Assembly (NCBI GenBank): GCA_030691725.1
Contig: JAUYDQ010000118.1
Coordinates: forward strand, 1 to 6,794
Direction: 5' to 3'
From: Candidatus Omnitrophota bacterium
GTDB lineage: Bacteria > Omnitrophota > Gorgyraeia > Gygaellales > Profunditerraquicolaceae
Length of the DNA: 6,794 nt
Part shown: piece after piece, positions 1-6,082 of the stretch
Layout of the letters: every line of letters starts with the position of its first letter
Numbering within the stretch: the stretch's first letter is position 1
Program-made: the position numbers and the translations under genes
Notes under the pieces: model-generated
What the model saw: the letters and a program-made list of their open reading frames with translations, nothing else
Database searches by the model: none
Told to the model about the DNA's origin: nothing

Positions 1-651
1 ACTAAAAAAGGCCAGCGCGTAATTATCGTAAAATCTCCGACCGGCATGCAGAGAGAATATGCGATTCCCCACGGAAAGCACCCCAATGTTTATAAAAACG
101 ATAAGGTAACTGCCGGACAGCAGTTAACAGACGGCCCTATAGTCTTGCAGGACCTTTTAAGAGTTTGCGGCGACAAATACCTTCAGGAGCATTTAGTTAA
201 TGAGGTGCAGGAAGTTTACCGGGTTCAGGGAGTGCGCATTAATGATAAGCATATTGAGTTAATTATCAAACAGATGCTCAAGAAAGTACGCATTGAAGAT
301 CCGGGCGATACTGAATTTTTAGCTACTCAACAGGTTGATAAATGGAAGTTTCAGAAAGAAAACTCCCGGGTAATTAAAAAGGGCGGAAAGCCGGCACAAG
401 CCACTCCATTATTGTTAGGTATCACCAAGGCCTCTCTTACTACTGAAAGTTTTATTTCAGCAGCCAGCTTCCAGGAGACAACCCGTGTTTTGACTGAGGC
501 GGCTACTTCCGGAAAACACGACGAACTTTTCGGCTTAAAGGAGAATGTTATCGTCGGGCATCTAATCCCGGCAGGGACAGGTTTCCGTGATCATCGCGAC
601 ATCGAATTAATAAAGAACGCAAAAGGCAAAGAGGAAGGAAAAGAGGGATAA
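1..651 (+). CDS. rpoC: DNA-directed RNA polymerase subunit beta', C-terminal fragment
   Basis: This is the last 216 codons of the RNA polymerase beta' subunit. The reading frame is open from base 1, so the gene begins upstream of the window; the ATG at 46 is internal. Family-specific blocks are clear in fragment numbering: [20 protein letters not shown] (67-86), [28 protein letters not shown] (140-168) and [16 protein letters not shown] (178-194). These form the C-terminal part of beta' that contributes to the base of the clamp, the secondary-channel side and the omega-binding region in cytoplasmic RNA polymerase. The protein ends in a short lysine/glutamate/glycine tail (K-G-K-E-E-G-K-E-G), without the longer acidic extension of E. 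coli. The stop TAA is three bases before rpsL, and the purine-rich codons of the tail also supply the rpsL ribosome binding site. Identification is essentially certain; only the upstream part is missing. Confidence 0.98.
   Translation, partial: TKKGQRVIIVKSPTGMQREYAIPHGKHPNVYKNDKVTAGQQLTDGPIVLQDLLRVCGDKYLQEHLVNEVQEVYRVQGVRINDKHIELIIKQMLKKVRIEDPGDTEFLATQQVDKWKFQKENSRVIKKGGKPAQATPLLLGITKASLTTESFISAASFQETTRVLTEAATSGKHDELFGLKENVIVGHLIPAGTGFRDHRDIELIKNAKGKEEGKEG
642..647 (+). promoter_or_regulatory. Ribosome binding site of rpsL inside the rpoC end
   Basis: AGAGGG lies seven bases before the rpsL ATG at 655, within the last codons of rpoC. It is part of a longer purine run (about 624-648) that includes GAGGAAGG. 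A terminating ribosome on rpoC would uncover or reuse it, suggesting translational coupling. The coupling is inference; the motif is seen. Confidence 0.65.
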
Positions 652-654
652 AAG

Positions 655-1026
655 ATGCCGACGATTTCGCAGCTTATTAGAATAGGGAGAATCCCCAAGA
701 AGAAAAAGTCTAAATCTCCGGCATTAAAGGCCTGTCCCCAAAGAAGAGGCGTTTGTTTGCAGGTGCGTACGATGACGCCAAAGAAACCGAATTCCGCGCT
801 GCGAAAAATTGCCAGGGTAAGGCTTACCACAGGTATTGAAGTAACTGCTTATATCCCCGGCGAAGGGCATAATTTGCAGGAGCATTCTATTGTTTTAGTC
901 AGGGGCGGGCGGGTTAAAGATCTTCCCGGGGTCAGGTATCATATTGTCAGAGGCACCCTGGATACAGCAGGAGTGAATCAGCGTAAAAAATCCCGTTCAA
1001 AATATGGGGCCAAGAGGCCAAAATAG
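655..1026 (+). CDS. rpsL: 30S ribosomal protein S12
   Basis: Ribosomal protein S12 sits at the decoding centre of the 30S subunit and takes part in tRNA selection. The 123-residue product has the usual family length. It shows the hallmark blocks ACPQRRGVC (26-34), [11 protein letters not shown] (41-51), [10 protein letters not shown] (69-78) and [14 protein letters not shown] (83-96), ending in [10 protein letters not shown]. Lys43 and Lys88, whose substitution commonly gives streptomycin resistance, are both wild type. Asp89, the residue methylthiolated in some bacteria, is present. A small departure is Met40, where E. coli has Thr before TPKKPN. The ATG at 655 fits the conserved N-terminus (MPTI-QL-R) and follows a good SD sequence. 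The gene follows rpoC by three bases and precedes rpsG by 45 bases, as in the str operon. Confidence 0.98.
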   Translation: MPTISQLIRIGRIPKKKKSKSPALKACPQRRGVCLQVRTMTPKKPNSALRKIARVRLTTGIEVTAYIPGEGHNLQEHSIVLVRGGRVKDLPGVRYHIVRGTLDTAGVNQRKKSRSKYGAKRPK

Positions 1027-1048
1027 CTATTGGTTAATCGTTAATAGC
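1026..1048 (+). repeat. Small inverted repeat in the rpsL-rpsG spacer
   Basis: GCTATT (1026-1031) and AATAGC (1043-1048) form a six-base-pair stem with an 11-base loop, directly overlapping the rpsL stop codon. No T-run follows, so it is not a canonical terminator. The loop side contains ATTGGTTAAT (1029-1038), a 10-mer that also occurs, inverted, twice in the rpsJ-rplC spacer. In E. coli the equivalent spacer is where S7 binds to repress the str operon. A similar role here is only positional inference. Confidence 0.5.
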
Positions 1049-1071
1049 AAGAGAGCGCTAAGCGAGGATAG

Positions 1072-1542
1072 ATGAGAAGAAGAAGAGTCCAGGAAAAAAA
1101 AGTAATCTCCGACCCGAAATTTAACAGCGAGACAGTTGCGAAATTTATTAATATGGTCATGGTAGAAGGAAAGAAGTCTCTGGCTGAAAAGATGGTTTAT
1201 GGCTCATTTGAAGTAATAAAAAAACAGGCTAATGAAGAGGATGTTTTAAAAGTTTTTCATAAGGCTCTGGATAATGCCAGGCCGCGCCTGGAGGTAAAAC
1301 CCCGGAGAGTCGGTGGGGCAACTTATCAGGTGCCGATTGAAGTGAAACAGGAACGCGGTACATCGATTGCCCTGCGCTGGATAAGGGATTTTGCCAAGTC
1401 AAAAAAAGGCAAATCAATGAAGGATAAGCTTGCTGATGAAATCATGGCTGCTTATAAAGGCGAAGGCACAGCTATAAAGAAACGGGACGATACGCATAAG
1501 ATGGCTGAAGCTAATAAGGCCTTTGCACATTTTAGATGGTAA
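1072..1542 (+). CDS. rpsG: 30S ribosomal protein S7
   Basis: Ribosomal protein S7 nucleates assembly of the 30S head by binding the 3' domain of 16S rRNA, and lines the tRNA exit site. The 156-residue product has the family length and motifs: the basic N-terminus RRRRV, DPKF (14-17), the VEGKKS block (31-36), KPRRVGGATYQVPIEV (76-91), ALRWI (99-103) and the C-terminal HKMAEANKAFAHFRW. The long beta-hairpin that reaches the exit site (about 75-92) is intact. The ATG at 1072 gives the expected start; GAGG at 1064-1067 lies only four bases upstream, a short SD spacing. S7 is the str-operon autoregulator in E. coli, which makes the preceding hairpin spacer of interest. fusA follows after three bases, so the two are probably translationally coupled. 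Confidence 0.98.
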   Translation: MRRRRVQEKKVISDPKFNSETVAKFINMVMVEGKKSLAEKMVYGSFEVIKKQANEEDVLKVFHKALDNARPRLEVKPRRVGGATYQVPIEVKQERGTSIALRWIRDFAKSKKGKSMKDKLADEIMAAYKGEGTAIKKRDDTHKMAEANKAFAHFRW

Positions 1543-1545
1543 CAA

Positions 1546-3642
1546 ATGAGAAATATCCCTTTAGAAAAAATCAGAAACATAGGTATTATCGCCCATATCG
1601 ATGCAGGCAAGACCACGACTACCGAACGCATGCTTTACTATACAGGTAAAACTTACAAGATTGGCGAGGTAGATGAAGGCACTGCCACGATGGATTGGAT
1701 GATTCAAGAACAGGAAAGAGGTATCACTATAACCGCTGCTTGTACTACTTGCAGCTGGAATGATTTCCAGATTAATATCATTGATACGCCAGGCCACGTA
1801 GATTTTACTGTAGAAGTAGAAAGGTCTTTAAAGATTCTGGATGGGGCAGTAGTTGTTTTTTGCGGCGTAGGAGGGGTTGAGCCGCAATCAGAGACGGTAT
1901 GGCGCCAGGCTGACCGTTATAATGTGCCAAGGATGGCCTTTGTAAATAAATTAGATAGAACCGGCAGTGATTTCTTCGATGTTATTAAGCAGATACATAA
2001 AAAATTAGGAGCAAACGCCGCGGCGATACAATTACCCTTTATTCAAGATGATAATCTTAAAGGCATAATTGATTTAATAGAAAAGAAGTTAATCTTATAC
2101 AAAGACGATTTGGGAAAAGAATTCGATACTTTGGATGTACCCGCCGATCTTTTAGGCGAAGTTGATAGGCATCGTAATGTGTTGTTGGAGAAATTGGCTG
2201 AAGTAGATGAAACTATAATGGACAATTTTGTGCATGGTAAGGGAATATCCGTAACTCAAATAAAAGAAACAATAAGAAAAACAGTTTTACAAAATAAATT
2301 TGTTCCGGTTTTATGCGGTGCATCTCTGCGTAATAAAGGCATACAGCTGCTTCTTGATGCTGTTTGCGATTATTTGCCCTCACCCATTGATCTGCCGCCT
2401 ATAAAAGGTATAGAACCGGAGACAGGCGAATACGAAGAAATTCTAACTTCTGATGATGCGCCATTCTGTGCCTTATGTTTTAAGGTGGTTGTAGACCCTT
2501 ATGTGGGAAGGATTAATTATCTGAGAGTATATTCGGGAACTTTAAATACCGGCTCTTATGTACATAACGCGTCGCACAGGATCAGAGAGCGTGTTACAAA
2601 ACTATTGAAGATGCATGCTAACCGTCAGGAGATTATTGATAGTATTTCTACGGGTGATATTGCTGTAGCCGTAGGCCTAAAAGATACTATGACAGGCGAT
2701 ACGCTTTGCGATGAATCCAACCCTATATTAATCGAGGCAATGCGGTTTCCTGAGCCGGTAATCCAGCAGGCAATCGAACCAAAAACCAAACAGGATCAGG
2801 AAAAATTAGGTACAGCTTTACATAAGTTGGAAGATGAGGACCCTTCTTTCCGCGTAAATTATAATCATGAAACCGGCCAGACCATCATTTCGGGCATGGG
2901 CCAGTTGCATTTAGAGATAATCATTGACCGGATATTACGGGAATTTAATGTAGAGGCACAGGTGGGTATGCCACAGGTTGCCTATCGAGAGACTATCACT
3001 AAAAAAGTTGTTTCCACGGGTAAATTTATTCAACAATCAGGCGGACACGGCCAATACGGACATGTAGTGATAGAAATGTCTTCTCAAGAAATGCCGGGTA
3101 GCGGCGTAACCTTTGAGAATAAAATAAAAAGCGGCGCTATTCCCCGCGAATTTATACCTTCAGTAAAACAGGGTATTATGGGTGCGGCAAAAAGCGGAGT
3201 ATTAGCAGGCTATCCAGTTACAGATGTAAAGGTGATATTAATAGACGGCTCTTTTCACGAAGTAGATTCTTCAGAACTGGCTTTTCAAATGGCAGCAGCT
3301 ATCGCCTTTAATGACGGCCTTAAGAAAGCAAACCCGATTTTATTAGAACCGATTATGGATATGGAGATTGCAGTGCCGGAGGAGTATATGGGCCAGGTAA
3401 TCGGCGATTTAAATTCTCGGCGGGCAAAGATAACTTCGCTTGCCGTACGGGCAAATGTGCGCGCAATCAGGACATATGTGCCTTTAGCAGAAATATTTAA
3501 TTATGCTACTGTATCGCGTTCTTTAACTCAAGGCCGCGCATCCTATACAATGGAGCCCTCATTTTACGCTGAGGTGCCTTCACATATAGCAGAAAAGATT
3601 GTCGTAGGTTTTACATCCTTAGGTTTAAGAAAAAGTTTTTAA
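1546..3642 (+). CDS. fusA: Translation elongation factor G
   Basis: EF-G is the GTPase that drives translocation of tRNA and mRNA and, with the recycling factor, splits post-termination ribosomes. The 698-residue product is full length with all five domains. G-domain motifs are canonical: P-loop AHIDAGKT (16-23), switch I QERGITIT with Thr61, DTPGH (80-84, His84 catalytic), NKLD (134-137) and CGAS (257-260). Domain II follows from about 300, domain III contains GMGQLHLEI (450-458), domain IV contains [10 protein letters not shown] (498-507) and the tip motif [11 protein letters not shown] with His571, and domain V runs from about 606. In domain [15 protein letters not shown] replaces the common FGYATDLRS-TQGR. 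The N-terminus [19 protein letters not shown] supports the ATG at 1546. No strong SD is visible (AGATGG lies inside the rpsG end), consistent with coupling to rpsG three bases upstream. It reads as an ordinary ribosomal EF-G rather than a tetracycline-protection relative. Confidence 0.98.
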   Translation: MRNIPLEKIRNIGIIAHIDAGKTTTTERMLYYTGKTYKIGEVDEGTATMDWMIQEQERGITITAACTTCSWNDFQINIIDTPGHVDFTVEVERSLKILDGAVVVFCGVGGVEPQSETVWRQADRYNVPRMAFVNKLDRTGSDFFDVIKQIHKKLGANAAAIQLPFIQDDNLKGIIDLIEKKLILYKDDLGKEFDTLDVPADLLGEVDRHRNVLLEKLAEVDETIMDNFVHGKGISVTQIKETIRKTVLQNKFVPVLCGASLRNKGIQLLLDAVCDYLPSPIDLPPIKGIEPETGEYEEILTSDDAPFCALCFKVVVDPYVGRINYLRVYSGTLNTGSYVHNASHRIRERVTKLLKMHANRQEIIDSISTGDIAVAVGLKDTMTGDTLCDESNPILIEAMRFPEPVIQQAIEPKTKQDQEKLGTALHKLEDEDPSFRVNYNHETGQTIISGMGQLHLEIIIDRILREFNVEAQVGMPQVAYRETITKKVVSTGKFIQQSGGHGQYGHVVIEMSSQEMPGSGVTFENKIKSGAIPREFIPSVKQGIMGAAKSGVLAGYPVTDVKVILIDGSFHEVDSSELAFQMAAAIAFNDGLKKANPILLEPIMDMEIAVPEEYMGQVIGDLNSRRAKITSLAVRANVRAIRTYVPLAEIFNYATVSRSLTQGRASYTMEPSFYAEVPSHIAEKIVVGFTSLGLRKSF

Positions 3643-3646
3643 GTGA

Positions 3647-3705
3647 GGACATAACTTATGGAGCTATATATTAAATATAATTTACGCGACATAAGTTATC
3701 TGTCC
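3647..3705 (+). repeat. Inverted repeat 1 of the tuf leader
   Basis: GGACA (3647-3651) pairs with TGTCC (3701-3705), and TAACTTATG (3652-3660) pairs with CATAAGTTA (3690-3698). Only T3699 and C3700 bulge out, giving 14 base pairs around a 29-base AT-rich loop. The arms begin five bases after the fusA stop. The same arms can also be read as a direct repeat, GACATAASTTAT at 3648-3659 and 3688-3699, exactly 40 bases apart, because ATAASTTAT is itself nearly palindromic. It could be an RNA hairpin or a pair of protein-binding sites. No T-run follows, so a simple terminator is unlikely. Confidence 0.7.
3676..3681 (+). promoter_or_regulatory. Possible -10 box for a tuf promoter
   Basis: A perfect TATAAT lies in the AT-rich loop of inverted repeat 1, which could give tuf its own transcript starting near 3688. 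No convincing -35 hexamer occurs at the right distance; the best nearby matches are weak. The surrounding DNA is AT-rich enough for a chance match, so this is only a candidate. It is supported mainly by its location in the longest spacer, in front of a gene that needs high expression. Confidence 0.25.
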
Positions 3706-3711
3706 GAACTT

Positions 3712-3764
3712 ATCCCACACCCAGATACCGTAGAGTGTCTCTACGCAGTAACTGGGTGTGGGGT
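3712..3764 (+). repeat. Inverted repeat 2 of the tuf leader, two-tier hairpin
   Basis: CCCACACCCAG (3714-3724) pairs perfectly with CTGGGTGTGGG (3752-3762), extendable by T3713-G3763 and A3712-T3764. Inside, CGTAGAG (3729-3735) pairs with CTCTACG (3739-3745) around a TGT triloop. The two helices are separated by an asymmetric internal loop, ATAC on the left and CAGTAA on the right. Two nested perfect stems with a defined internal loop look like a folded RNA element rather than chance. The downstream sequence TTAATTCGCCC is not a U-tract, so it does not resemble an intrinsic terminator. I do not recognise it as a known riboswitch or leader family. Confidence 0.8.
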
Positions 3765-3770
3765 TAATTC

Positions 3771-3813
3771 GCCCAAACAACTTACGTTCACTGTTGTTCC
3801 GTAAGTTGTGGGC
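3771..3813 (+). repeat. Inverted repeat 3 of the tuf leader, next to the ribosome binding site
   Basis: ACAACTTACG (3777-3786) pairs with CGTAAGTTGT (3800-3809) around a 13-base loop, and GCCC (3771-3774) pairs with GGGC (3810-3813) after an AA bulge, for 14 base pairs in total. The helix ends only five bases before the tuf SD sequence at 3819, so folding or protein binding here could affect ribosome loading. Its arms closely resemble those of inverted repeat 1 (ATAACTTATG/CATAAGTTAT), suggesting duplication or a shared recognition sequence. No T-run follows. Confidence 0.75.
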
Positions 3814-3818
3814 TCATT

Positions 3819-3826
3819 AAGGAGGT
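3819..3826 (+). promoter_or_regulatory. Ribosome binding site of tuf
   Basis: AAGGAGGT is a near-perfect anti-16S match whose GGAGG core ends nine bases before the ATG at 3835. It is the strongest SD sequence in the window. It fixes the tuf start at 3835 rather than at the in-frame GTG at 3808, which lies inside inverted repeat 3. Confidence 0.93.
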
Positions 3827-3834
3827 ATAGTAAA

Positions 3835-5040
3835 ATGGCTAAAGAAAAATTTGTGAGGACAAAGCCACACGTCAACATTGGAACTATTGGCCACATAGAC
3901 CACGGTAAGACGCTTTTAACCTCTGCTATTACATATGTGTTGGCCAAATTGGGAAAGGCTCAAGCCAGAGAATACGCTGATATAGCCAAGGGCGGGGCTG
4001 TAAGAGACGAGAGTAAAATATTGACTATTTCTGTAGCGCACGTGGAGTATGAGACCGATAATCGTCACTATGCTCACATAGACTGCCCAGGTCATGCTGA
4101 CTATATCAAGAACATGATCACCGGAGCCGCACAAATGGACGGTGCAATATTGGTAGTTTCCGCAGTAGATGGCCCGATGCCTCAAACTCGGGAGCATATA
4201 CTTCTGGCAAAACAGGTAAACGTTCCGGCAATGGTAGTGTTTCTAAACAAAATAGACGTAGTTCAAGACAAGGAACTCGTTGATCTGGTAGAAATGGAGG
4301 TAAGAGAATTGCTCACCAAGTATGGTTTTCCCGGAGATAAGACTCCTGTTATAAAAGGAAGTGCGCTAAAATGCATACAGGCAAAAGGAGATCCTAACAG
4401 CCCAGATTGCAAGCCTATCCTGGACTTAATGAAAGCTGTGGATGAGTTTATACCTATTCCTGTAAGGGAGTTAGATAAACCGCTCCTTATGGCCGTGGAA
4501 GACGTTTTTACCATTGAAGGTAGAGGAACCGTCGGCACAGGAAGAATCGAGCGAGGAAAAGTTAAGTTAAATGACGAAGTAGAATTGGTGGGTTTAAGGC
4601 CAGAGGTAAGAAAGACAGTAGTTACAGGCATAGAAATGTTCAGGAAGGTTTTGGATGAAGGACAGGCAGGCGATAACGTGGGGCTCCTCTTACGCGGTGT
4701 GGAAAAGGACGACATTGAGCGCGGTATGGTTATAGCTGCACCTAAATCCATCACTCCGCATACAAAGTTTAATGGCCAAGTTTACATATTATCTAAAGAA
4801 GAAGGCGGAAGGCATACTCCGTTCTTTGCTGGTTATAGGCCGCAGTTCTATTTTCGCACCACTGATGTTACGGGAAGCGTAAAACTTCCTCAGGGCGTAG
4901 AAATGGTTATGCCCGGCGATAATGTGAACTTGGAAATAGAGCTGATTATACCTATTGCCATGGAAAAGGAATCGCGTTTTGCTATCCGTGAGGGCGGACG
5001 CACAGTAGGCGCAGGCGTGGTTACTGAAATCATTGCCTAA
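3835..5040 (+). CDS. tuf: Translation elongation factor Tu with a non-canonical switch I
   Basis: EF-Tu carries aminoacyl-tRNA to the ribosomal A site as a GTP ternary complex. The 401-residue product begins [20 protein letters not shown], which with the SD sequence fixes the start. The G domain shows the P-loop GHIDHGKT (19-26), DCPGH (83-87, catalytic His87), NKID (138-141) and GSAL (175-178). Domain II starts near 217 ([13 protein letters not shown]) and domain III near 310, including [23 protein letters not shown] and the C-terminal [14 protein letters not shown]. Two things are odd. Switch I reads RDESKILTI (57-65) where most bacteria have EEKARGITI: Thr64 (the Mg-binding Thr61 equivalent) is kept, but the Arg and Gly before it are Lys and Ile. 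The residue after GKT is Leu27 rather than Thr. I recall a similar ADIAKGG-VRD switch in planctomycete EF-Tu. Overall conservation and the operon position argue for the working EF-Tu rather than a paralogue of other function. Confidence 0.97.
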   Translation: MAKEKFVRTKPHVNIGTIGHIDHGKTLLTSAITYVLAKLGKAQAREYADIAKGGAVRDESKILTISVAHVEYETDNRHYAHIDCPGHADYIKNMITGAAQMDGAILVVSAVDGPMPQTREHILLAKQVNVPAMVVFLNKIDVVQDKELVDLVEMEVRELLTKYGFPGDKTPVIKGSALKCIQAKGDPNSPDCKPILDLMKAVDEFIPIPVRELDKPLLMAVEDVFTIEGRGTVGTGRIERGKVKLNDEVELVGLRPEVRKTVVTGIEMFRKVLDEGQAGDNVGLLLRGVEKDDIERGMVIAAPKSITPHTKFNGQVYILSKEEGGRHTPFFAGYRPQFYFRTTDVTGSVKLPQGVEMVMPGDNVNLEIELIIPIAMEKESRFAIREGGRTVGAGVVTEIIA

Positions 5041-5071
5041 ACATCATCCCGGATTAGCCTGCGAGTAGAAG

Positions 5072-5078
5072 TAGGAGA
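5072..5078 (+). promoter_or_regulatory. Ribosome binding site of rpsJ
   Basis: TAGGAGA lies upstream of the rpsJ ATG at 5090. The GGAG core ends twelve bases before the start, slightly longer than ideal. It lies in the 49-base tuf-rpsJ spacer, in which I see no hairpin or terminator. E. coli places the L4-regulated S10 leader before rpsJ; this spacer is too short for such a leader. Confidence 0.7.
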
Positions 5079-5089
5079 TTTATACTAGT

Positions 5090-5395
5090 ATGAGTACGCA
5101 GAAGATACGCATAAAACTTAAAGCTTACGACCATCGTCTCTTAGATCAGGCGGTAGAAGAAATTGTGGAGACCGTAAAAAGCACCGGGGCAAAGATTTCC
5201 GGCCCTGTACCACTGCCTACAAAAAGGGAGATTTATACGGTATTGCGCTCTCCGGTAATCGATAAGAAATCACGCGAACAATTTGAACTAGCTACACACA
5301 AGCGCCTTATCGATATATTCGAACCTACCTCTAAGACGATTGACGCGTTAAGGAAATTAAATCTGCCTGCAGGCGTAGATGTGGAAATAAAATAG
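5090..5395 (+). CDS. rpsJ: 30S ribosomal protein S10 (NusE)
   Basis: S10 is a 30S head protein that also acts as NusE, pairing with NusB and linking NusG to ribosomes during transcription antitermination. The 101-residue product matches the family length. Signature blocks are [17 protein letters not shown] (5-21), the [18 protein letters not shown] stretch (38-55) that forms the extended loop, [19 protein letters not shown] (69-87) and [10 protein letters not shown] at the end. The start at 5090 agrees with the normal short N-terminus (M-x-x-Q-K-I-R-I). It is the first gene of the S10 section, 49 bases after tuf and 71 bases before rplC. The rplC gap is longer than usual and consists of repeats. 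Confidence 0.98.
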   Translation: MSTQKIRIKLKAYDHRLLDQAVEEIVETVKSTGAKISGPVPLPTKREIYTVLRSPVIDKKSREQFELATHKRLIDIFEPTSKTIDALRKLNLPAGVDVEIK

Positions 5396-5460
5396 TTAAT
5401 TGGTGAGTGGTTAATTGGTAAGTAGGCCAATTAACTAATTAACCAATTAACCAATTAACA
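5395..5460 (+). repeat. GTTAATTGG / CCAATTAAC repeat cluster filling the rpsJ-rplC spacer
   Basis: The spacer is almost wholly repetitive. The left half has two 15-base direct repeats differing at two G/A positions (5395-5409 and 5410-5424), each starting GTTAATTGGT. The right half has four tandem octamers, CCAATTAA with one CTAATTAA variant (5427-5458). The halves are inverted relative to each other: GTTAATTGG (5410-5418) pairs with CCAATTAAC (5427-5435) around an 8-base loop. The outer GTTAATTGGT (5395-5404) can pair with ACCAATTAAC at either 5442-5451 or 5450-5459, allowing alternative registers. It overlaps the last base of the rpsJ stop. The origin is unknown; it may be a slippage-expanded hairpin or a dispersed intergenic repeat. 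Confidence 0.85.
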
Positions 5461-5466
5461 AATAGA

Positions 5467-6081
5467 ATGACAGGAATTTTAGGTAAAAAAATTGGAATGA
5501 CTCAAGTATTTGCTGTGGACAGCAAAAAAATGGTGCCGGTTACGGCTATTGAGGCAGGACCGTGTCCTATATTAGCTGTAAAAGATAAGCATATCCAGTT
5601 AGGATTTGGGCCTGTTGCCGAAAAACGCCTGAAAAAACCAATCGCTAAATATTTTGCTAAACTGAATATCGCGCCCCATAAAATAATTAAAGAAGTTTTG
5701 AAAGAATCCGGGAAGGAATATAAAGTCGGCGAGGAAGTGAAGGTAGACTTATTTAAAACAGGCGATTTTGTAGATATAACAGGCACTTCCTTAGGCAAAG
5801 GTTTTCAGGGAGGAATGAAACGCTGGAATTGGAAAGGCGGACCCCGGACACGCGGTTCAACGTCACATCGCCGCGTCGGTTCTTTGGGTTCAAGCACCAC
5901 GCCGGGGAGAGTTTGGAAAGGGCACCATATGCCTGGCCACATGGGAGCGTGCAGGGTAACAGTGCAAAATCTGGAAGTAGTAAAAGTAGATGCACAAAAC
6001 AATCTGTTATTAGTAAAAGGCGCTGTGCCTGGATATAAAAATAATTATCTGGTAATTAAGAAAGCAAAGAAAAAGAAGTAA
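5467..6081 (+). CDS. rplC: 50S ribosomal protein L3
   Basis: L3 is an early-assembly 50S protein binding 23S rRNA near its 3' end, with a loop that reaches the peptidyl transferase centre. The 204-residue product has the normal length. Family motifs are GILGKKIGMTQVF (3-15), FVDITGTSLGKGFQGGMKRW (101-120) and GSLGSSTTPGRVWKGHHMPGHMG (138-160), followed by a lysine-rich C-terminus. At the position of the E. coli glutamine methylated by PrmB this protein has His158, as far as I recall a common bacterial alternative. The ATG at 5467 is fixed by the conserved N-terminus, and an in-frame stop lies at 5440-5442. No SD sequence is visible: the bases before the start belong to the AATTAACC repeat. 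Initiation may therefore depend on AU-rich, unstructured RNA or on coupling. rplD follows after one base. Confidence 0.98.
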   Translation: MTGILGKKIGMTQVFAVDSKKMVPVTAIEAGPCPILAVKDKHIQLGFGPVAEKRLKKPIAKYFAKLNIAPHKIIKEVLKESGKEYKVGEEVKVDLFKTGDFVDITGTSLGKGFQGGMKRWNWKGGPRTRGSTSHRRVGSLGSSTTPGRVWKGHHMPGHMGACRVTVQNLEVVKVDAQNNLLLVKGAVPGYKNNYLVIKKAKKKK

Positions 6082-6082
6082 A

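Noticed and set aside
1229..1417. Minus-strand 62-residue open frame in rpsG
   Set aside because: Antisense shadow of S7 coding sequence with no independent support.
3714..3813. Rho-independent terminators after fusA
   Set aside because: The stems are strong, but none is followed by a T-rich tract; the next bases are TTAATTCGCCC and TCATTAAGGAGG.
3808..3834. Upstream in-frame GTG start for tuf
   Set aside because: It would place the start inside inverted repeat 3 and read through the SD. The ATG at 3835 follows AAGGAGGT at ideal spacing and gives the conserved EF-Tu N-terminus.
3643..3834. tRNA genes before tuf, as in E. coli tufB
   Set aside because: GGTTAATTCGCCC looks slightly like a T-arm, but no acceptor stem, anticodon arm or CCA-proximal pairing can be assembled.
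3741..3947. Minus-strand 68-residue open frame across the tuf leader
   Set aside because: It overlaps the tuf start and hairpins and has no SD or recognisable protein features; a chance open frame.
4000..4030. Frameshift or assembly error as the cause of the odd EF-Tu switch I
   Set aside because: The frame is continuous, flanking motifs are perfect on both sides, Thr64 aligns correctly, and the variant resembles one recalled from Planctomycetes.
4263..4754. 163-residue open frame on the minus strand within tuf
   Set aside because: It lies wholly antisense to a highly conserved gene, is serine/threonine-rich from reversed codons, and resembles no family I know.
5395..5460. CRISPR-like array
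   Set aside because: The repeats are 8-15 bases, tandem or inverted, without unique spacers of uniform length; no cas genes are near.
5829..6038. Alternative-frame 69-residue open frame in rplC
   Set aside because: Out-of-frame reading of a conserved L3 region; the Arg/Pro-rich content is a frame artefact.
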